Shown here piece by piece: positions 24,036 to 37,057 of a DNA stretch of 64,000 bases; position 1 is the first letter of the stretch; every line of letters starts with the position of its first letter. Under the pieces are notes generated by a model, which did not search any database, had not been told where the DNA came from, and saw only the letters and a list, made by a program, of their open reading frames with translations. The stretch lies in contig NW_027506875.1 of NCBI RefSeq assembly GCF_052324685.1, positions 1,155,345 through 1,219,344 of the forward strand, given 5' to 3'. Made by a program: the position numbers and the translations under genes. The DNA comes from Brachyhypopomus gauderio (lineage: Eukaryota; Chordata; Actinopteri; Gymnotiformes; Hypopomidae).

Positions 24036-25011
24036 CATTGTAAAAAATGAAGCATTGTAATCCTGCTGTTGTCCCTGTGAGCTGTGAAGTGTGTTCAGAG
24101 GTGACGGTAACAGCATCACTAAGAACAACTGACATCTACAATATTACATCTATGAGCCTTCAAAGAAACGATGCATGAAGGAGCGATGGAACGATCATCT
24201 GGCCTTCTGTGAGCTTCCAGCCGGCTCCATTCCCAGCTAGACTGCCACTTTCATTTAAAACATGCTGCTTTATTCAAGTATCTTTAATATTGAAGTGGTG
24301 TCACGTAATGGAAAATTACTGGAGTTTCACGGTATTCCTAACAGAGAAACCCAAAACTCTGCTGTTGGATTTTGCTGTGTTGATTGAACAGTATGGGAGC
24401 AATACATAGAAAACAAATAAAATTACATTTATTTAGAGACACAACCTTCAGGATTACACGTTAAGAGACACAACCTTCAGGATTACACAACCTTCAGGAT
24501 TACTTGTTAAGAGATACAATCTTTGGGATTTTTCCTTTGAAAATCAACAATGCATATGGGGCCTATCAGGAATGTGACACAATTTAAGCTACATGTAATA
24601 CCTGATGCTACATGAATTTGACCAGATCTTTCCATAAAGATTCTCCTGTGATTGGAGTCTCTGAATGCAGGTTCACGCAACACTGCAGTAAAATACAGCA
24701 TTATTGATTTGCCACTTAGAGGTAGGAATGAAAGCAATGCTAACACAGCTAGCACCCCCACCCCAGTGCTTATACTGACTCACTGCATGTTTGCCAAAAT
24801 GCAAATGAAATTATGCTGCAGTCCTTCTCCTGAAGACTTACGGGATTAATCAAAAGCCGTATCCAATATTTGGTAAAGAGTAAAAACTTAAAGAACAGTC
24901 ACCAGACGTCCCCCCGCAGTTTTACACCTACACCGAATAAACAAAGGACACCTTATTCTCCTGTTACACAGGTGATCACCTTGGCAACATCTTTTGTGTC
25001 CCCTCAGCTTG
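24036..25011. other. No gene; small repeat at 24435-24510
   Basis: Unique-looking sequence. ACACAACCTTCAGGATTACA recurs two to three times near 24440-24510. Confidence 0.5.
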
Positions 25012-25228
25012 TCCTGGTGTTTCCTGTGCTGGTGTTCTGTGTCCTGGTGTTTCCTGTCCTGGTGTTCTGTATTCTGGTGTTTCCTGTCCTGGTGTTCTGT
25101 ATTCTGGTGTTTCCTGTCCTGGTGTTCTGTGTGCTGGTGTTCTGTGTGCTGGTGTTCTGTGTGCTGGTGTTCCCAGGAGAAGAGCAGATTGGCACCGTGT
25201 CACGATGGAAGTGTCAGCTGTGCAGATG

Positions 25229-25281
<53 letters not shown>

Positions 25282-25289
25282 ATGTGTAC

Positions 25290-25322
<33 letters not shown>

Positions 25323-25366
25323 TGTGTACATATGTGTGTGTGTGTATGTGTGTGTGTGTGTGTGTG
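25012..25366. repeat. CTGGTGTT array then GT microsatellite
   Basis: At 25012-25172 the 15-bp-type unit CTGGTGTTTCCTGTC and its variants repeat. At 25224-25366 a (GT)n tract carries two CATGTGTACATAT interruptions about 60 bp apart, suggesting a duplicated block. Confidence 0.9.
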
Positions 25367-25879
25367 AAGGGTAGAAGATATAAGTATATAAGACTTTACT
25401 GTGTTCCCTTCAAGTTTGACAGACAGAGTAATTGCAGCAAATGCCTAAAATTGCCTTTTGCATATCCAGAATATGTCTGGCTAATGCACCCAGACACATC
25501 AATACTTCAGACCGACTAACACAGAAATACCTTTTATCATCAGATCAGCATTAATAGGTATATGTGGAGAGGAGCGGTGTCACATGGCCTTGTGCATGGG
25601 TCAAAGTGCAGAGGTCATCAGGGCTGTGAGGGTCACCCATCGTGCATGCTGGGAATGGGAACATTGGGAAATGTTAATTAAACGGATGCCTTTGAAAGCT
25701 TGAAAACCATTTAGAACGCTCTAGAATGTTGGATTAAAATTTTATGATGTTCCTTTTTAGAAGATTTAGAGTTTCATATAAAAATTTGACATTATGTTAT
25801 AGAGCTGTAGTTTTTAAATCTTCTACGATTTCCATAAAAATTATACAGCAAATGGAAACCATTCAGGAACACCACCATG
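25367..25879. other. No gene recognised
   Basis: Unique-looking sequence without supported features. Confidence 0.5.
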
Positions 25880-26522
25880 CACGAATACCACTGTGCGGGA
25901 ACACCACCGTGCGGAAACACCACCGTGCGGAAACACCACCGTGCGAGAACACCACCGTGCGGAAACACCACCGTGCGAGAACACCACAGTGCGGAAACAC
26001 CACCGTTCAGAAACACCACCATGCGGGAACACATCAGTGGTGGAGCTGCTCACCTCAAGGTTTTGAAGGTGTAGATGCAACGTTTGTAGTGAATTTCTGC
26101 CGCTTCTGTTGCGGATGGACAGGTGGATATGGTCACCTGCAGCACGCCCACTCAGCCATGCTATGACCGCTGACCTCTGCCAGTTTAGAGCTGGAGTGCA
26201 ACAAAATAAGAGTCCTCACTGCGGAGCAACGTCTCCTCACACGCCAGCCCTCACACACACACCTGTCCTCACACACCTCCTCTCACACACACACCAGTCC
26301 TCACACACCTGTCCTAACACACGCTCCAGTCCTCACCCACGTCCTCACACACACACACCTGTCCTCACACACATCCTCACACACGTCCTCAGACACCTGT
26401 CCACACACACATGCCAGTCTTCACACACACACCTGTCCTCACGTCCTCACACACACACCAGTCCTCACACACATCCTCACACACACACCAGTCCTCACAC
26501 ACACACCAGTCCTCACACACCT
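25880..26522. repeat. 16-bp minisatellite and CCTCACACACA-rich tract
   Basis: At 25880-26032 the unit CCGTGCGGAAACACCA repeats about ten times. After about 200 bp of unique-looking sequence, 26230-26522 holds degenerate units on CCAGTCCTCACACACAC. Confidence 0.9.
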
Positions 26523-26809
26523 GAGTGTGTTCAGTGTGAGTGGTGTTCAGTCAGTGTTTAGGAGACATGACTATTTCCTTGGATAGACGTAAGTTGGTGA
26601 AGCACAAATCAGCCAAATAATGTTACCATGGTTTCCATCTAAACCCTGGGAGGGTGTGGTCTAGTATATAAATAATATCACAGAGTTGTGTGCAGTGCGT
26701 TTTAACTGCTTGTTCAACTACTGTCAGGAGAAACAAAGCTTTTAAAGTTTGAGTTTTCAGGAATATGAAAGCAAGTTTAAACACAAATGTCCTTTCTCTT
26801 TCAGACCAG

Positions 26810-28085
26810 GCCAGAGTAGTGCTGTAACCTTTAATAAAGACTGTGTCTAGACCAGAATAGTGCTTTAACCTTAAATAAAGACTGTGTCTAGACCAGAGTA
26901 GTGCTGTAACCTTTAATAAAGACTGTGTCTAGACCAGAATAGTGCTGTAACCTTTAATAAAGACTGTGTCTAGACCAGAGTGGTGCTGTAACCTTAAATA
27001 AAGACTGTGTCTAGACCAGAGTGGTGCTGTAACCTTTAATAAAGACTGTGTCTAGACCAGAGTGGTGCTGTAACCTTAAATAAAGACTGTGTCTAGACCA
27101 GAGTGGTGCTGTAACCTTAAATAAAGACTGTGTCTAGACCAGAGTAGTGCTGTAACCTTTAATAAAGACTGTGTCTAGACCAGAGTAGTGCTGTAACCTT
27201 AAATAAAGACTGTGTCTAGACCAGAGTGGTGCTGTAACTTTTAATAAAGACTGTGTCTAGACCAGAGTGGTGCTGTAACCTTAAATAAAGACTGTGTCTA
27301 GACCAGAGTAGTGCTGTAACCTTTAATAAAGACTGTGTCTAGACCAGAGTGGTGCTGTAACCTTAAATAAAGACTGTGTCTAGACCAGAGTGGTGCTGTA
27401 ACCTTTAATAAAGACTGTGTCTAGACCAGAGTAGTGCTGTAACCTTTAATAAAGACTGTGTCTAGACCAGAATAGTGCTGTAACCCAGGGCCGGCGCCAG
27501 AACATATACAGTGAGGGGGCGTCAGAAAATTTCGGGAGGGCGAACGTTAGTTGTTGAGCGGGGGGGGGGGGGGGGGGGGGGGGGTTGGCGAACGTAAGTT
27601 GTTGAGCGGAGGAGGGGGGGGGGGGGGGGGGGTGCGTGTAACGATTGTCGAGCGGCCGAGGGGGCACCATGTAGCGATTGTTGTAAAATAAATGGGTCTT
27701 ATTTTTTACATTGAGGGGGCGGGACACCTCGCCTGAGGGGGCGACGCCCCCATTCGCCCCCCCGTGGCGCCGGCCCTGCTGTAACCTTTAATAAAGACTG
27801 TGTCTAGACCAGAGTGGTGCTGTAACCTTTAATAAAGACTGTGTCTAGACCAGAGTGGTGCTGTAACCTTTAATAAAGACTGTGTCTAGACCAGAGTAAT
27901 TCTGTAACCTTAAATAAAGACTGTGTCTAGACCAGAGTAGTGCTGTAACCTTTAATAAAGACTGTGTCTAGACCAGAGCAGTGCTGTAACCTTAAATAAA
28001 GACTGTGTCTAGACCAGAGTAATGCTGTAACCTTAAATAAAGACTGTGTCTAGACCAGAGTAGTGCTGTAACCTTTAATAAAGCT
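26810..28085 (+). repeat. 41-bp minisatellite carrying a polyadenylation hexamer per unit, about 24 copies
   Basis: Each unit contains GTGCTGTAACCTTTAATAAA or the CTTAAATAAA form, then GACTGTGTCTAGACCAGAGT. AATAAA is therefore repeated on the plus strand about every 41 bp, each followed by a short GT-containing stretch. Two alternating variants (TTTAATAAA and CTTAAATAAA) give a variant map. A hAT element splits the array at 27486-27778 with about 16 units before and 7 after. Confidence 0.95.
27486..27778. mobile_element. 293-bp non-autonomous hAT element with 8-bp TSD
   Basis: The termini are perfect 14-bp inverted repeats, CAGGGCCGGCGCCA and TGGCGCCGGCCCTG. The flanks carry a perfect 8-bp duplication, CTGTAACC, at 27478-27485 and 27779-27786, the size typical of hAT elements. 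The target is one unit of the 41-bp array. No transposase frame exists. The interior has two poly-G runs (27560-27584 and 27614-27632) linked to CGAACGTAAGTTGTTGAGCG motifs. The proline-rich minus-strand frame is an artefact. Confidence 0.93.
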
Positions 28086-28329
28086 GAAATAAAGTTCACT
28101 TCTGAAGTGCTGCTGGTTGTATATCTGACATTGGGAGATTCCTCGTTATCATTCAAGGACATTTTGGATTAACTCTTGGTATTGTTGGCAGCTCAGGAGG
28201 TTAAAACATTTACCAGGAAATAAATGTGCCCACTGACTCCTGAATTGTGATCTCCTCCAGAGTGAGAGTCCCAACGACTACTTAACTTCTACTGCCGTAA
28301 ATACTGGGTAATAAGGCAAGAACAGCAGG

Positions 28330-28935
28330 GATCCTGCCCCCCCAGGACAACATGGGTACTGCCCCCCCAGGACAACATGGGTACTGCCCCCCCAGGACAA
28401 CATGGGTACTGCCCCCCCAGGACAACATGGGTACTGCCCCCCCCCAGGACAACATGAGTCCTGCCCCCCCAGGACAACATGGGTACTGCCCCCCCAGGAC
28501 AACATGGGTACTGCCCCCCCAGGACAACATGGGTACTGCCCCCCCAGGACAACATGGGTACTGCCCCCTCAGGATAACATGGGTACTGCCCCCTCAGGAT
28601 AACATGGGTACTGCCCCCCCCCCAGGACAGCATGGGTCCTGCACCCCCCAGGACAACATGGGTACTGCCCCCCCCCAGGACAACATGGGTCCTGCCCCCC
28701 CCCCCAGGACAACATGGGTACTGCCCCCCCAGGACAACATGGGTACTGCCGCCCCCCCCCCCCCCCCCCCCCCCCAGGACAGCATGGGTCCTGCCCCCCC
28801 CAGGACAACATGGGTACTGCCCCCCCCCAGGACAACATGGGTCCTGCCCCCCCCCCCCCCCCCAGGACAACATGGGTACTGCCCCCTCAGGACAACATGG
28901 GTACTGCGCCCCCCAGGACAACATGGGTACTGCTC
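28330..28935. repeat. C-rich minisatellite of about 24 bp with variable C-tract, about 24 copies
   Basis: Unit AGGACAACATGGGTACTGCC followed by a run of 4-14 C, with one run of 24 C at 28752-28775. Unit length varies through the C-run. Proline/glycine-rich frames on both strands are artefacts. The minus strand has many G-runs close enough to form G-quadruplexes. Confidence 0.95.
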
Positions 28936-30454
28936 CAAGGTGAAATTCAAACCTTTCTGTCACCTTTTACCATTCTGACACAAATCTTTTGTCACATTTT
29001 CTCTAAGTTTATAATAGATTTTCAAAAGCTTCTGCCAACAAATGACTTGTCACTGATTGGCTCGAGGAGTTTAAGCAGACCTTTGGTGAAGCTTTCTGGC
29101 TTCATAATAATTCAAACATCAGAATGAGTCCAGGAAACAAACAAGAGGGAGTAGGTATCTCTCCTCCAGCGGCCATAGTGTCTCCCGCATCCCTCTGGTT
29201 TTCTTGTAATAGTCTCCTTGGGGAAATCAGTGTGGGTCAACACTGACAGTGAGGTGAGTCCTGTCAAGTCTCAGCTGTCTGCTCAACAAGCCAAATCCAC
29301 AGTGTCACACTGGCCAGTGAGGATTAATGAAAACCAACGCTAGGGTTATTCTAGACATTACAGTGGGGTCTTGAGAATGACACCACATAAAGTATTTATT
29401 TAGATTCATTTGTATTTATCTGTTAATATTATTATTTGTTTTTCTGGCTTATTGCATGTGGAATATAAGCAGAGCAGATAATTACCATCCAGCAGAAAGA
29501 CATAAAAATGGATTCCTGCACAGTCAGTTGTTATAAGGTCATAAATGTCATTAATATGCTTTATGATGCAAGAAATGGCCACAGTAATGTTGGTGGTCAG
29601 CTCCGTCTGAAGAGTCATTTGAGTGAAGTCAGAAGTTGTGTGTGTTTGTGGTGATGACCGCTGGCTGGTGGGCAGTGTTGTGTTCTGTACACAGATGGAC
29701 TCAGCCATCACCATCACACTTGCATCCTAATTATCTCACAGTAGACATGTTCTATTAAGATGCAAATAATACGTTATTGTACCCTTGTGTCAGTGTGGTG
29801 GGTCTCGTACTGTTTTACCTGAAGCACAGTGGGACAGTCAGCAGCATTTGCAGTAATATTGCGTGGCGTGTTATTTAGAGCTGATGTTATCTGGTTCATA
29901 ATGGACACATGGGGAATGCTTCAGAAAACACTTTCAGCACACGGCGCTGCCATGCAGTGCAGAGGTCACGAGGTCACAAGGTCACGAGGTCATCAGCTCT
30001 GAGACTGTCAGCACTAAAAGCTTTGAAGCGTCGGCCAACATATTCCTGAGTAACGTAACTGTATCAACAGCAGGAGGATCTAGGCCTGGGCCGCTTGGGT
30101 GAAGTACACGCAACAAACACGCTACAAACACGCAATAAACACGCAACAAACACGCCTCACCTCACACAGGCTGCCATCATCACATCCAGGTGGACTATGG
30201 GTAAGATGACACGTCCAGAGAGAATACGTATATATCTTTTATAAAATCGCACACATATCAGACAGTGTATTGTACTTGTACATATGACGTCACCCAACTT
30301 TCATTTTATTTCATTGTTTGTGTCTTTTTACCTCCTCTCCTCCATTGAGGATTTAATCTGAGGTCATTTGTCAGGAATAAGTGGCCTGTGGGGGGCGCTG
30401 TGCTGATGAAGGGGCCACTGGGGCTCACCCAGAGTACAGAGTGCAGCTCACTCT
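28936..30454. other. No gene recognised
   Basis: About 1.5 kb of unique-looking sequence. A 103-codon minus-strand frame (29406-29717) has no recognisable motif. Short ACACGCAACAAACACG repeats occur near 30105-30155. Confidence 0.5.
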
Positions 30455-32945
30455 GCCCCACCCAACACTCCAACCTCACAGTTCTGCCCCACCCAACACT
30501 CCAACCTCACAGTTCTGCCCCACCCAACACTCCAACCTCACAGTTCTGCCTCCACCCAACAACCTCACAGTTCTGCCCCACCCAACACTCCAACCTCACA
30601 GTTCTGCCCCACCCAACACTCCAACCTCACAGTTCTGCCCCACCCAACACTCCAACCTCACAGTTCTGCCCCCACCCAACACTCCAACCTCACAGTTCTG
30701 CCCCACCCAACACTCCAACCTCACAGTTCTGCCCCACCCAACACTCCAACCTCACAGTTCTGCCCCAACCCAACACTCCAACCTCACAGTTCTGCCCCAC
30801 CCAACACTCCAACCTCACAGTTCTGCCCCACCCAACCTCACAGTTCTGCCCCAACCCAACACTCCAACCTCACAGTTCTGCCCCACCCAACACTCCAACC
30901 TCACAGTTCTGCCCCACCCAACACTCCAACCTCACAGTTCTGCCCCACCCAACACTCCAACCTCACAGTTCTGCCCCACCCAACACTCCAACCTCACAGT
31001 TCTGTCCCCACCCAACACTCCAACCTCACAGTTCTGCCCCACCCAACACTCCAACCTCACAGTTCTGCCTCCACCCAACACTCCAACCTCACAGTTCTGC
31101 CTCCACCCAACACTCCAACCTCACAGTTCTGCCCCACCCAACACTCCAACCTCACAGTTCTGCTTCCACCCAACACTCCAACCTCACAGTTCTGCCTCCA
31201 CCCAACAACCTCACAGTTCTGCCCCCACCCAACACTCCAACCTCACAGTTCTGCCCCACCCAACACTCCAACCTCACAGTTCTGCTCCCACCCAACACTC
31301 CAACTTCACAGTTCTGCCCCACCCAACACTCCAACCTCACAGTTCTGCCTCCACCCAACAACCTCACAGTTCTACCCCACCCAACACTCCAACCTCACAG
31401 TTCTGCCCCACCCAACACTCCAACCTCACAGTTCTGCCTCCACCCAACACTCCAACCTCACAGTTCTGCCCCACCCAACAACCTCAGTTCTGACCCACCC
31501 AACAACCTCACAGTTCTGCCCCACCCAACACTCCAACCTCACAGTTCTGCCTCCACCCAACAACCTCACAGTTCTACCCCACCCAACAACCTCACAGTTC
31601 TACCCCACCCAACAACCTCACAGTTCTGCCCCACCCAACACTCCAACCTCACAGTTCTGCCTCCACCCAACAACCTCACAGTTCTGCCCCACCCAACACT
31701 CCAACCTCACAGTTCTGCCCTACCCAACACTCCAACCTCACAGTTCTGCTCCCACCCAACACTCCAACCTCACAGTTCTGCCCCACCCAACACTCCAACC
31801 TCACAGTTCTGACCCACCCAACAACCTCACAGTTCTGCTCCCACCCAACACTCCAACCTCACAGTTCTGCCCCACCCAACACTCCAACCTCACAGTTCTG
31901 CCTCCACCCAACAACCTCACAGTTCTACCCCACCCAACACTCCAACCTCACAGTTCTGCTCCCACCCAACACTCCAACCTCACAGTTCTGCCCCACCCAA
32001 CACTCCAACCTCACAGTTCTGCCCCACCCAACACTCCAACCTCACAGTTCTGCCTCCACCCAACACTCCAACCTCACAGTTCTGCCCCACCCAACACTCC
32101 AACCTCACAGTTCTGCCCCACCCAACAACCTCACAGTTCTGCCCCACCCAACACTCCAACCTCACAGTTCTGCCTCCACCCAACAACCTCACAGTTCTGC
32201 CCCACCCAACACTCCAACCTCACAGTTCTGCCCTACCCAACACTCCAACCTCACAGTTCTGCTCCCACCCAACACTCCAACCTCACAGTTCTGCCCCACC
32301 CAACACTCCAACCTCACAGTTCTGCCTCCACCCAACAACCTCACAGTTCTACCCCACCCAACACTCCAACCTCACAGTTCTGCTCCCACCCAACACTCCA
32401 ACCTCACAGTTCTGCTCCCACCCAACACTCCAACCTCACAGTTCTGCCCCACCCAACACTCCAACCTCACAGTTCTGCTCCCACCCAACACTCCAACCTC
32501 ACAGTTCTGCTCCCACCCAACACTCCAACCTCACAGTTCTGCCCCACCCAACACTCCAACCTCACAGTTCTGCCCCACCCAACACTCCAACCTCACAGTT
32601 CTGCCTCCACCCAACAACCTCACAGTTCTGCCCCACCCAACACTCCAACCTCACAGTTCTGCCCCCACCCAACAACCTCACAGTTCTGCCCCACCCAACA
32701 CTCCAACCTCACAGTTCTGCCCCACCCAACACTCCAACCTCACAGTTCTGCCCCACCCAACACTCCAACCTCACAGTTCTGCCCCACCCAACACTCCAAC
32801 CTCACAGTTCTGCCTCCACCCAACACTCCAACCTTACAGTTCTGCCCCACCCAACACTCCAACCTCACAGTTCTGCCCCACCCAACACTCCAGCCTCACA
32901 GTTCTGCCCCACCCAACACTCCAACCTCACAGTTCTGCCCCACCC
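30455..32945. repeat. 2.5-kb minisatellite of 31-33-bp units with 22-bp short forms
   Basis: The unit is ACTCCAACCTCACAGTTCTG followed by CCCCACCCAAC; variants read CCTCCACCC, CTCCCACCC or CCCAACCC. Short units lack ACTCCAACC or a similar block. About 80 copies make it the longest array in the window. Long Thr/Ser/Pro-rich frames (370 and 474 codons) switch frame from unit to unit and are artefacts. Confidence 0.95.
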
Positions 32946-33379
32946 AGTTCACTCTACATTCCTCCTGGGAGTTTCTTCCTCACCCAACGTGTTTTATGTT
33001 TCGTCACCCCACCTAGGGAACTACATCACCCACACTGCACCAGACACAGGCAGGGTGGAGATTTGGGGCTGATGATATGTGAAGTGTCTCCTTACACACC
33101 AAGACCAGCCAAACTTTGGGACTTTTGGTTTTAAGCTTTCATCATCTGCTGTACACGACACTGTTGGGTGAGACTGGCAGAGTTCAGCATGTTCTTTTAT
33201 ACTGTCATTGTCCACAGGTACAGCTGTAGCCCACAGTGTGGAGTAAGATTAGTGTGCAGTCGAAGGATCTGATTATAAATATTCCCTCTGGATAAGAGTG
33301 GCTGAAATGTGGAACACAGCTGTTGTTTTCTGTAGCCTGAATTTTTTTTTACACTCAATTTACATTTTGAGCCAAAATG
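32946..33379. other. No gene; possible SINE scrap
   Basis: Unique-looking sequence. CTCTGGATAAGAGTGGCTGA near 33287 faintly resembles the conserved 3' domain of fish V-SINEs but is too short to call. Confidence 0.35.
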
Positions 33380-34215
33380 ATGTTGACATGTGGGGTATGT
33401 TTGAGAGGATGTGGGGTATGTCTGAGATTATGTGGGGTATGTTTGAGAGGATGTGGGGTATGTCTGAGAGGATGTGGGGTATGTTTGAGAGGATGAGAGG
33501 ATGTGGGGTATGTTTGAGAGTATGTGGGGTATGTCTGAGAGGATGTGGGGTATGTTTGAGAGGATGAGAGGATGTGGGGTATGTTTGAGAGGATGTGGGG
33601 TATGTCTGAGAGGATGTGGGGTATCTATGAGAGGATGTGGGGTATGTTTGAGAGGATGTGGGGTATGTATGAGAGGATGTGGGGTATGTCTGAGAGGATG
33701 TGGGGTATGTTTGAGAGGATGAGAGGATGTGGGTATGTATGAGAGGATGTGGAATATGTGTGAGAGGATGTGGGGTATGTCTGAGAGGATGTGGGGTATG
33801 TTTGAGAGGATGAGAGGATGTGGGGTATGTATGAGAGGATGAGAGGATGTGGGGTATGTATGAGAGGATGTGGGGTATGTTTGAGAGGATGTGGGGTATG
33901 TATGAGAGGATGTGGGGTATGTCTGAGAGGATGTGGGGTATGTTTGAGAGGATGAGAGGATGTGGGTATGTATGAGAGGATGTGGGGTATGTGTGAGAGG
34001 ATGTGGGGTATGTTTGAGAGGATGTGGGGTATGTGTGAGAGGATGTGGGGTATGTGTGAGAGGATGTGGGGTATGTTTAAGAGGATGTGGTGTATGTTTG
34101 AGAGGATGTGGGGTATGTCTGAGAGGATGTGGGGTATGTTTGAGAGGATGTGGGGTATGTCTGACAGGATGTGGGGTATGTCTGAGAGGATGTGGGGTAT
34201 GTATGAGAGGATGTG
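33380..34215. repeat. 21-bp minisatellite, about 38 copies
   Basis: Unit GAGAGGATGTGGGGTATGTT plus T, with GTCT, GTAT and GTGT variants, and occasional 10-bp partial duplications of GAGAGGATGA. As 21 is a multiple of three, it opens long frames on both strands (up to 276 codons), which I reject as genes. Confidence 0.95.
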
Positions 34216-34639
34216 GGACTGTAGCACTGTGTGGAAATAAGCCGTGTGCTATGTTCACTCATATGTTCAGAGAAGGAATATTGCCAAAGAAATTCTGACT
34301 TTCCTTTTGAGACATTACTGGGGGTTTTGGACAGTTCTAGTTCAAACACAGATTATTTTCCATCTCACACTTTGACTCACAGAAAGGACAAAAGGTAAAC
34401 CAGGTTTATTTCTGCCACAGCGTGTCCAGAAAAGTTAGCAGAGATGTTAGTGGTGCAATGGTATTAGTTAATCATCTATGGGAGGAGTTAGTCATCTATG
34501 GGAGGAGTTAGTCATCTATGGGAGGAGTCTGTGCTGTCTGGATGTGTTTCACGCTCCTGTGTGGTGTAGACATGCTGTCATGCTTCACCCCCACTCTACC
34601 TGACATCACTACACAGACCCCAAACACACTGCAGAGGTG
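34216..34639. other. No gene; triplicated 20-mer
   Basis: Unique-looking sequence with AGTCATCTATGGGAGGAGTT and close variants repeated three times at about 34467-34530. Confidence 0.5.
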
Positions 34640-34745
34640 TGACTGTGTGACCGTGAGACCATGTGACCGTGAGACCGTGAGACCATGTGACCGTGAGACC
34701 GTGTGATCGTGTGACTGTATGACCATGTGACAGTGTGACCATGTG
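34640..34745. repeat. GTGACCGTGAGACC-type short array
   Basis: Degenerate 7-8-bp units on GTGACCGT and GAGACCAT. Low complexity on both strands. Confidence 0.8.
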
Positions 34746-34830
34746 ACCATGTGCAAAGCACTTTGTAAGTCGTTCTGGATAAGAGCATCTGCTAAATGCC
34801 GTAAATGTAAGTGTGAATGTAAATGTGACC
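34745..34830 (+). mobile_element. SINE 3' end, V-SINE-like
   Basis: GCAAAGCACTTTGTAAGTCG, then TTCTGGATAAGAGCATCTGC and TAAATGCCGTAAATGTAA, matches the conserved 3' domain and (ATGTAA)n tail known from fish V-SINEs. The 5' part is not recognisable, since a GTGACC array precedes it. Confidence 0.7.
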
Positions 34831-34894
34831 GTGTGACTGTGTGACCATTTGACTGCACCGGACCGCAGCACAGGCATGTGCAGTCAGCACACCA

Positions 34895-35320
34895 GACCTG
34901 CAGGGCCACCTCCTATTGTAGATCTGCAGAAACCACCTTCTATTGTAGACCTGCAGAAACCACCTCTTACTGTAGACCTGCAGAAAACACCTCTTACTGT
35001 AGACCTGCAGGACCACCTCTTACTGTAGACCTGCAGGACCACCTCTTACTGTAGACCTGCAGGACCACCTCTTACTGTAGACCTGCAAGGCCACCTCTTA
35101 CTGTAGACCTGCAGGACCACCTCTTACTGTAGACCTGCAGGACCACCTCTTACTGTAGACCTGCAGGACCACCTCTTATTGTAGACCTGCAGGACCACCT
35201 CTTACTGTGGACCTGCAGGACCACCTCTTACTGTGGACCTGCAGGACCACCTCTTACTGTAGACCTGCAGAAGCCACCTCTTACTGTAGACCTGCAGGAC
35301 CACCTCTTACTGTAGACCAC
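34895..35320. repeat. 26-bp minisatellite, about 16 copies
   Basis: Unit CCTGCAGGACCACCTCTTAC plus TGTAGA, with early units reading CCTGCAGAAACCACC. Most units carry the palindrome CCTGCAGG. Confidence 0.94.
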
Positions 35321-36639
35321 CTCCGACTCTAACGGGGCTAAATTCTTTGTTCTAAACTCACCTTGTATTCAGAACAGAGAAGATAGCTGGTTTACTAAAG
35401 AGTCTTCACCATGTTTCACACCACACGTCAGGATTTCAACGACTGTCATCTGTCCTTAAATATGTTAATGACATCAAAGGTGTTAATCGTTCACAGAAAT
35501 GAACTGTGGTAATTCCTGTAATGATTCAATCAGTAACAAAGCTTCTCAGAAAAAACCAAAGCATTAAGCCACATCTACAGGAGGAGCGATATCCTTTACA
35601 TCCAGACAGGGCATTTATAACAATGCTACGGTTAAATGATCAGGACTATTACCACCTCTCCTGTCTCCAGAGATCAGTAAACAAAAACATTTCACTTCAG
35701 ATCAGTAAGAGCAATTAGGAACCAACCTCGCATGAGGTCCAATTTATTACTCTTCAAAGCATGAACGACTATTTATTGATGATCATTTTACTTTTGGCTG
35801 ATAAAATATGAATGACCTATTAATAGACCTTATTTCAAAATGTTTATATTAAGTCTGTAAACAGCTTGAAGGTCTGGGAATTGCTCACACTGCCTGTCTG
35901 ACTGCCTGTCTGACTGCACATCTCCGTTTGGGAGAGACAGACAGGATCAGCTTGTCATGAGTCTGTCAGAAGCAGGTCTCAGTATAAGGCGGTTATGGTT
36001 AGCTGCACCTCCACACACTTCACGCTGACCGATTCCTCTCTCCCTCTCACTCCCTGCTGTCTCTCTCTCCCTCACTATCTCTCCTCTCTCTCTCATTCTT
36101 TCTCTCCCACACCCCGATCTTCTTACTCTCATCTTTGAAAGGTCCAGTCTGAAACACAAAGAGCAATGAACCCAGTTGCAACATGAAACAGAACAACTTA
36201 ATAATTCACACACCAAACTTATTCAAATATTTTTTGAAAGTAATTTTACAATGACATGATCATATTTTCTATGTGGAAAGAATAATAACACATAATAATA
36301 TAATAGAGAGGAAAAAAGCTTTGAAAATTTTAAAGTCACAATTATCTCTGCATATTGTGGAGATGAATAACTATGGCTGCTTGGCCTGCATGTCACCTTA
36401 AAAGGTTTTTGTCATATTTTCTTGGTAAGATTAAACATAAGGTGACCAAGCATGTCAGTGATTCTGCAGGGCATTATTTTACATTATTGATCGGTACGTT
36501 CTTTCAGAGATGTCCTTTACAGTGTGCAGTGCACATCGACAGGTGTGTTCGGGTATGAACGTTGGCACACGTCGCCAGGAGTGATCACATGAAGTCACTC
36601 GACTGACTTGTCAAGCATCACAGTAGCACTGCATGAAGT
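35321..36639. other. No gene; CT-rich patch at 36030-36110
   Basis: Unique-looking AT-rich sequence with a CTCTCTCCCTC patch. No frame with recognisable motifs. Confidence 0.5.
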
Positions 36640-36970
36640 GTGAGCGTGAATGTGTGGGTGTGAGTATGTGTGTGTGTAAGTATAAATGTGTGGGTGTGAG
36701 TATGTGTGTGAGTATAAATGTGTGGGTGTGAGTATGTGTGTGTGAGTAAAAATGTGTGGGTGTGAGTATAAATGTGTGGGTATGAGTATGCGTGTGTGAG
36801 TATAAATGTGTGGGTATGAGTATGTCTGTGAGTATGTGTGTGTGAGTATAAATGTGTGGGTAACGACCCAGACAGGTCGTTACACCTCCAGGTGTACAGC
36901 TGCACCACACTCTTCAAAGGTTTGATCAACGCTTGGTGTAGGTTCAGTGGATTGTTAGTTTTCACACGCG

Positions 36971-37055
<85 letters not shown>
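36640..37055. repeat. GTGTGGGTGTGAGTAT array and CA microsatellite
   Basis: At 36640-36860 units on GTGTGGGTGTGAGTATGTGT are mixed with GAGTATAAAT. About 100 bp of unique sequence follows, then a (CA)n tract of about 43 dinucleotides at 36965-37055. Confidence 0.9.

Positions 37056-37057
<2 letters not shown>

Noticed and set aside
30381..31812. 370- and 474-codon Thr/Pro/Ser-rich frames as a mucin-like gene
   Set aside because: Units of 31-33 and 22 bp shift the frame from unit to unit, so the reading is not consistent. It is minisatellite DNA.
33428..34258. 276-codon His/Pro-rich frame
   Set aside because: A product of a 21-bp array, open on both strands.
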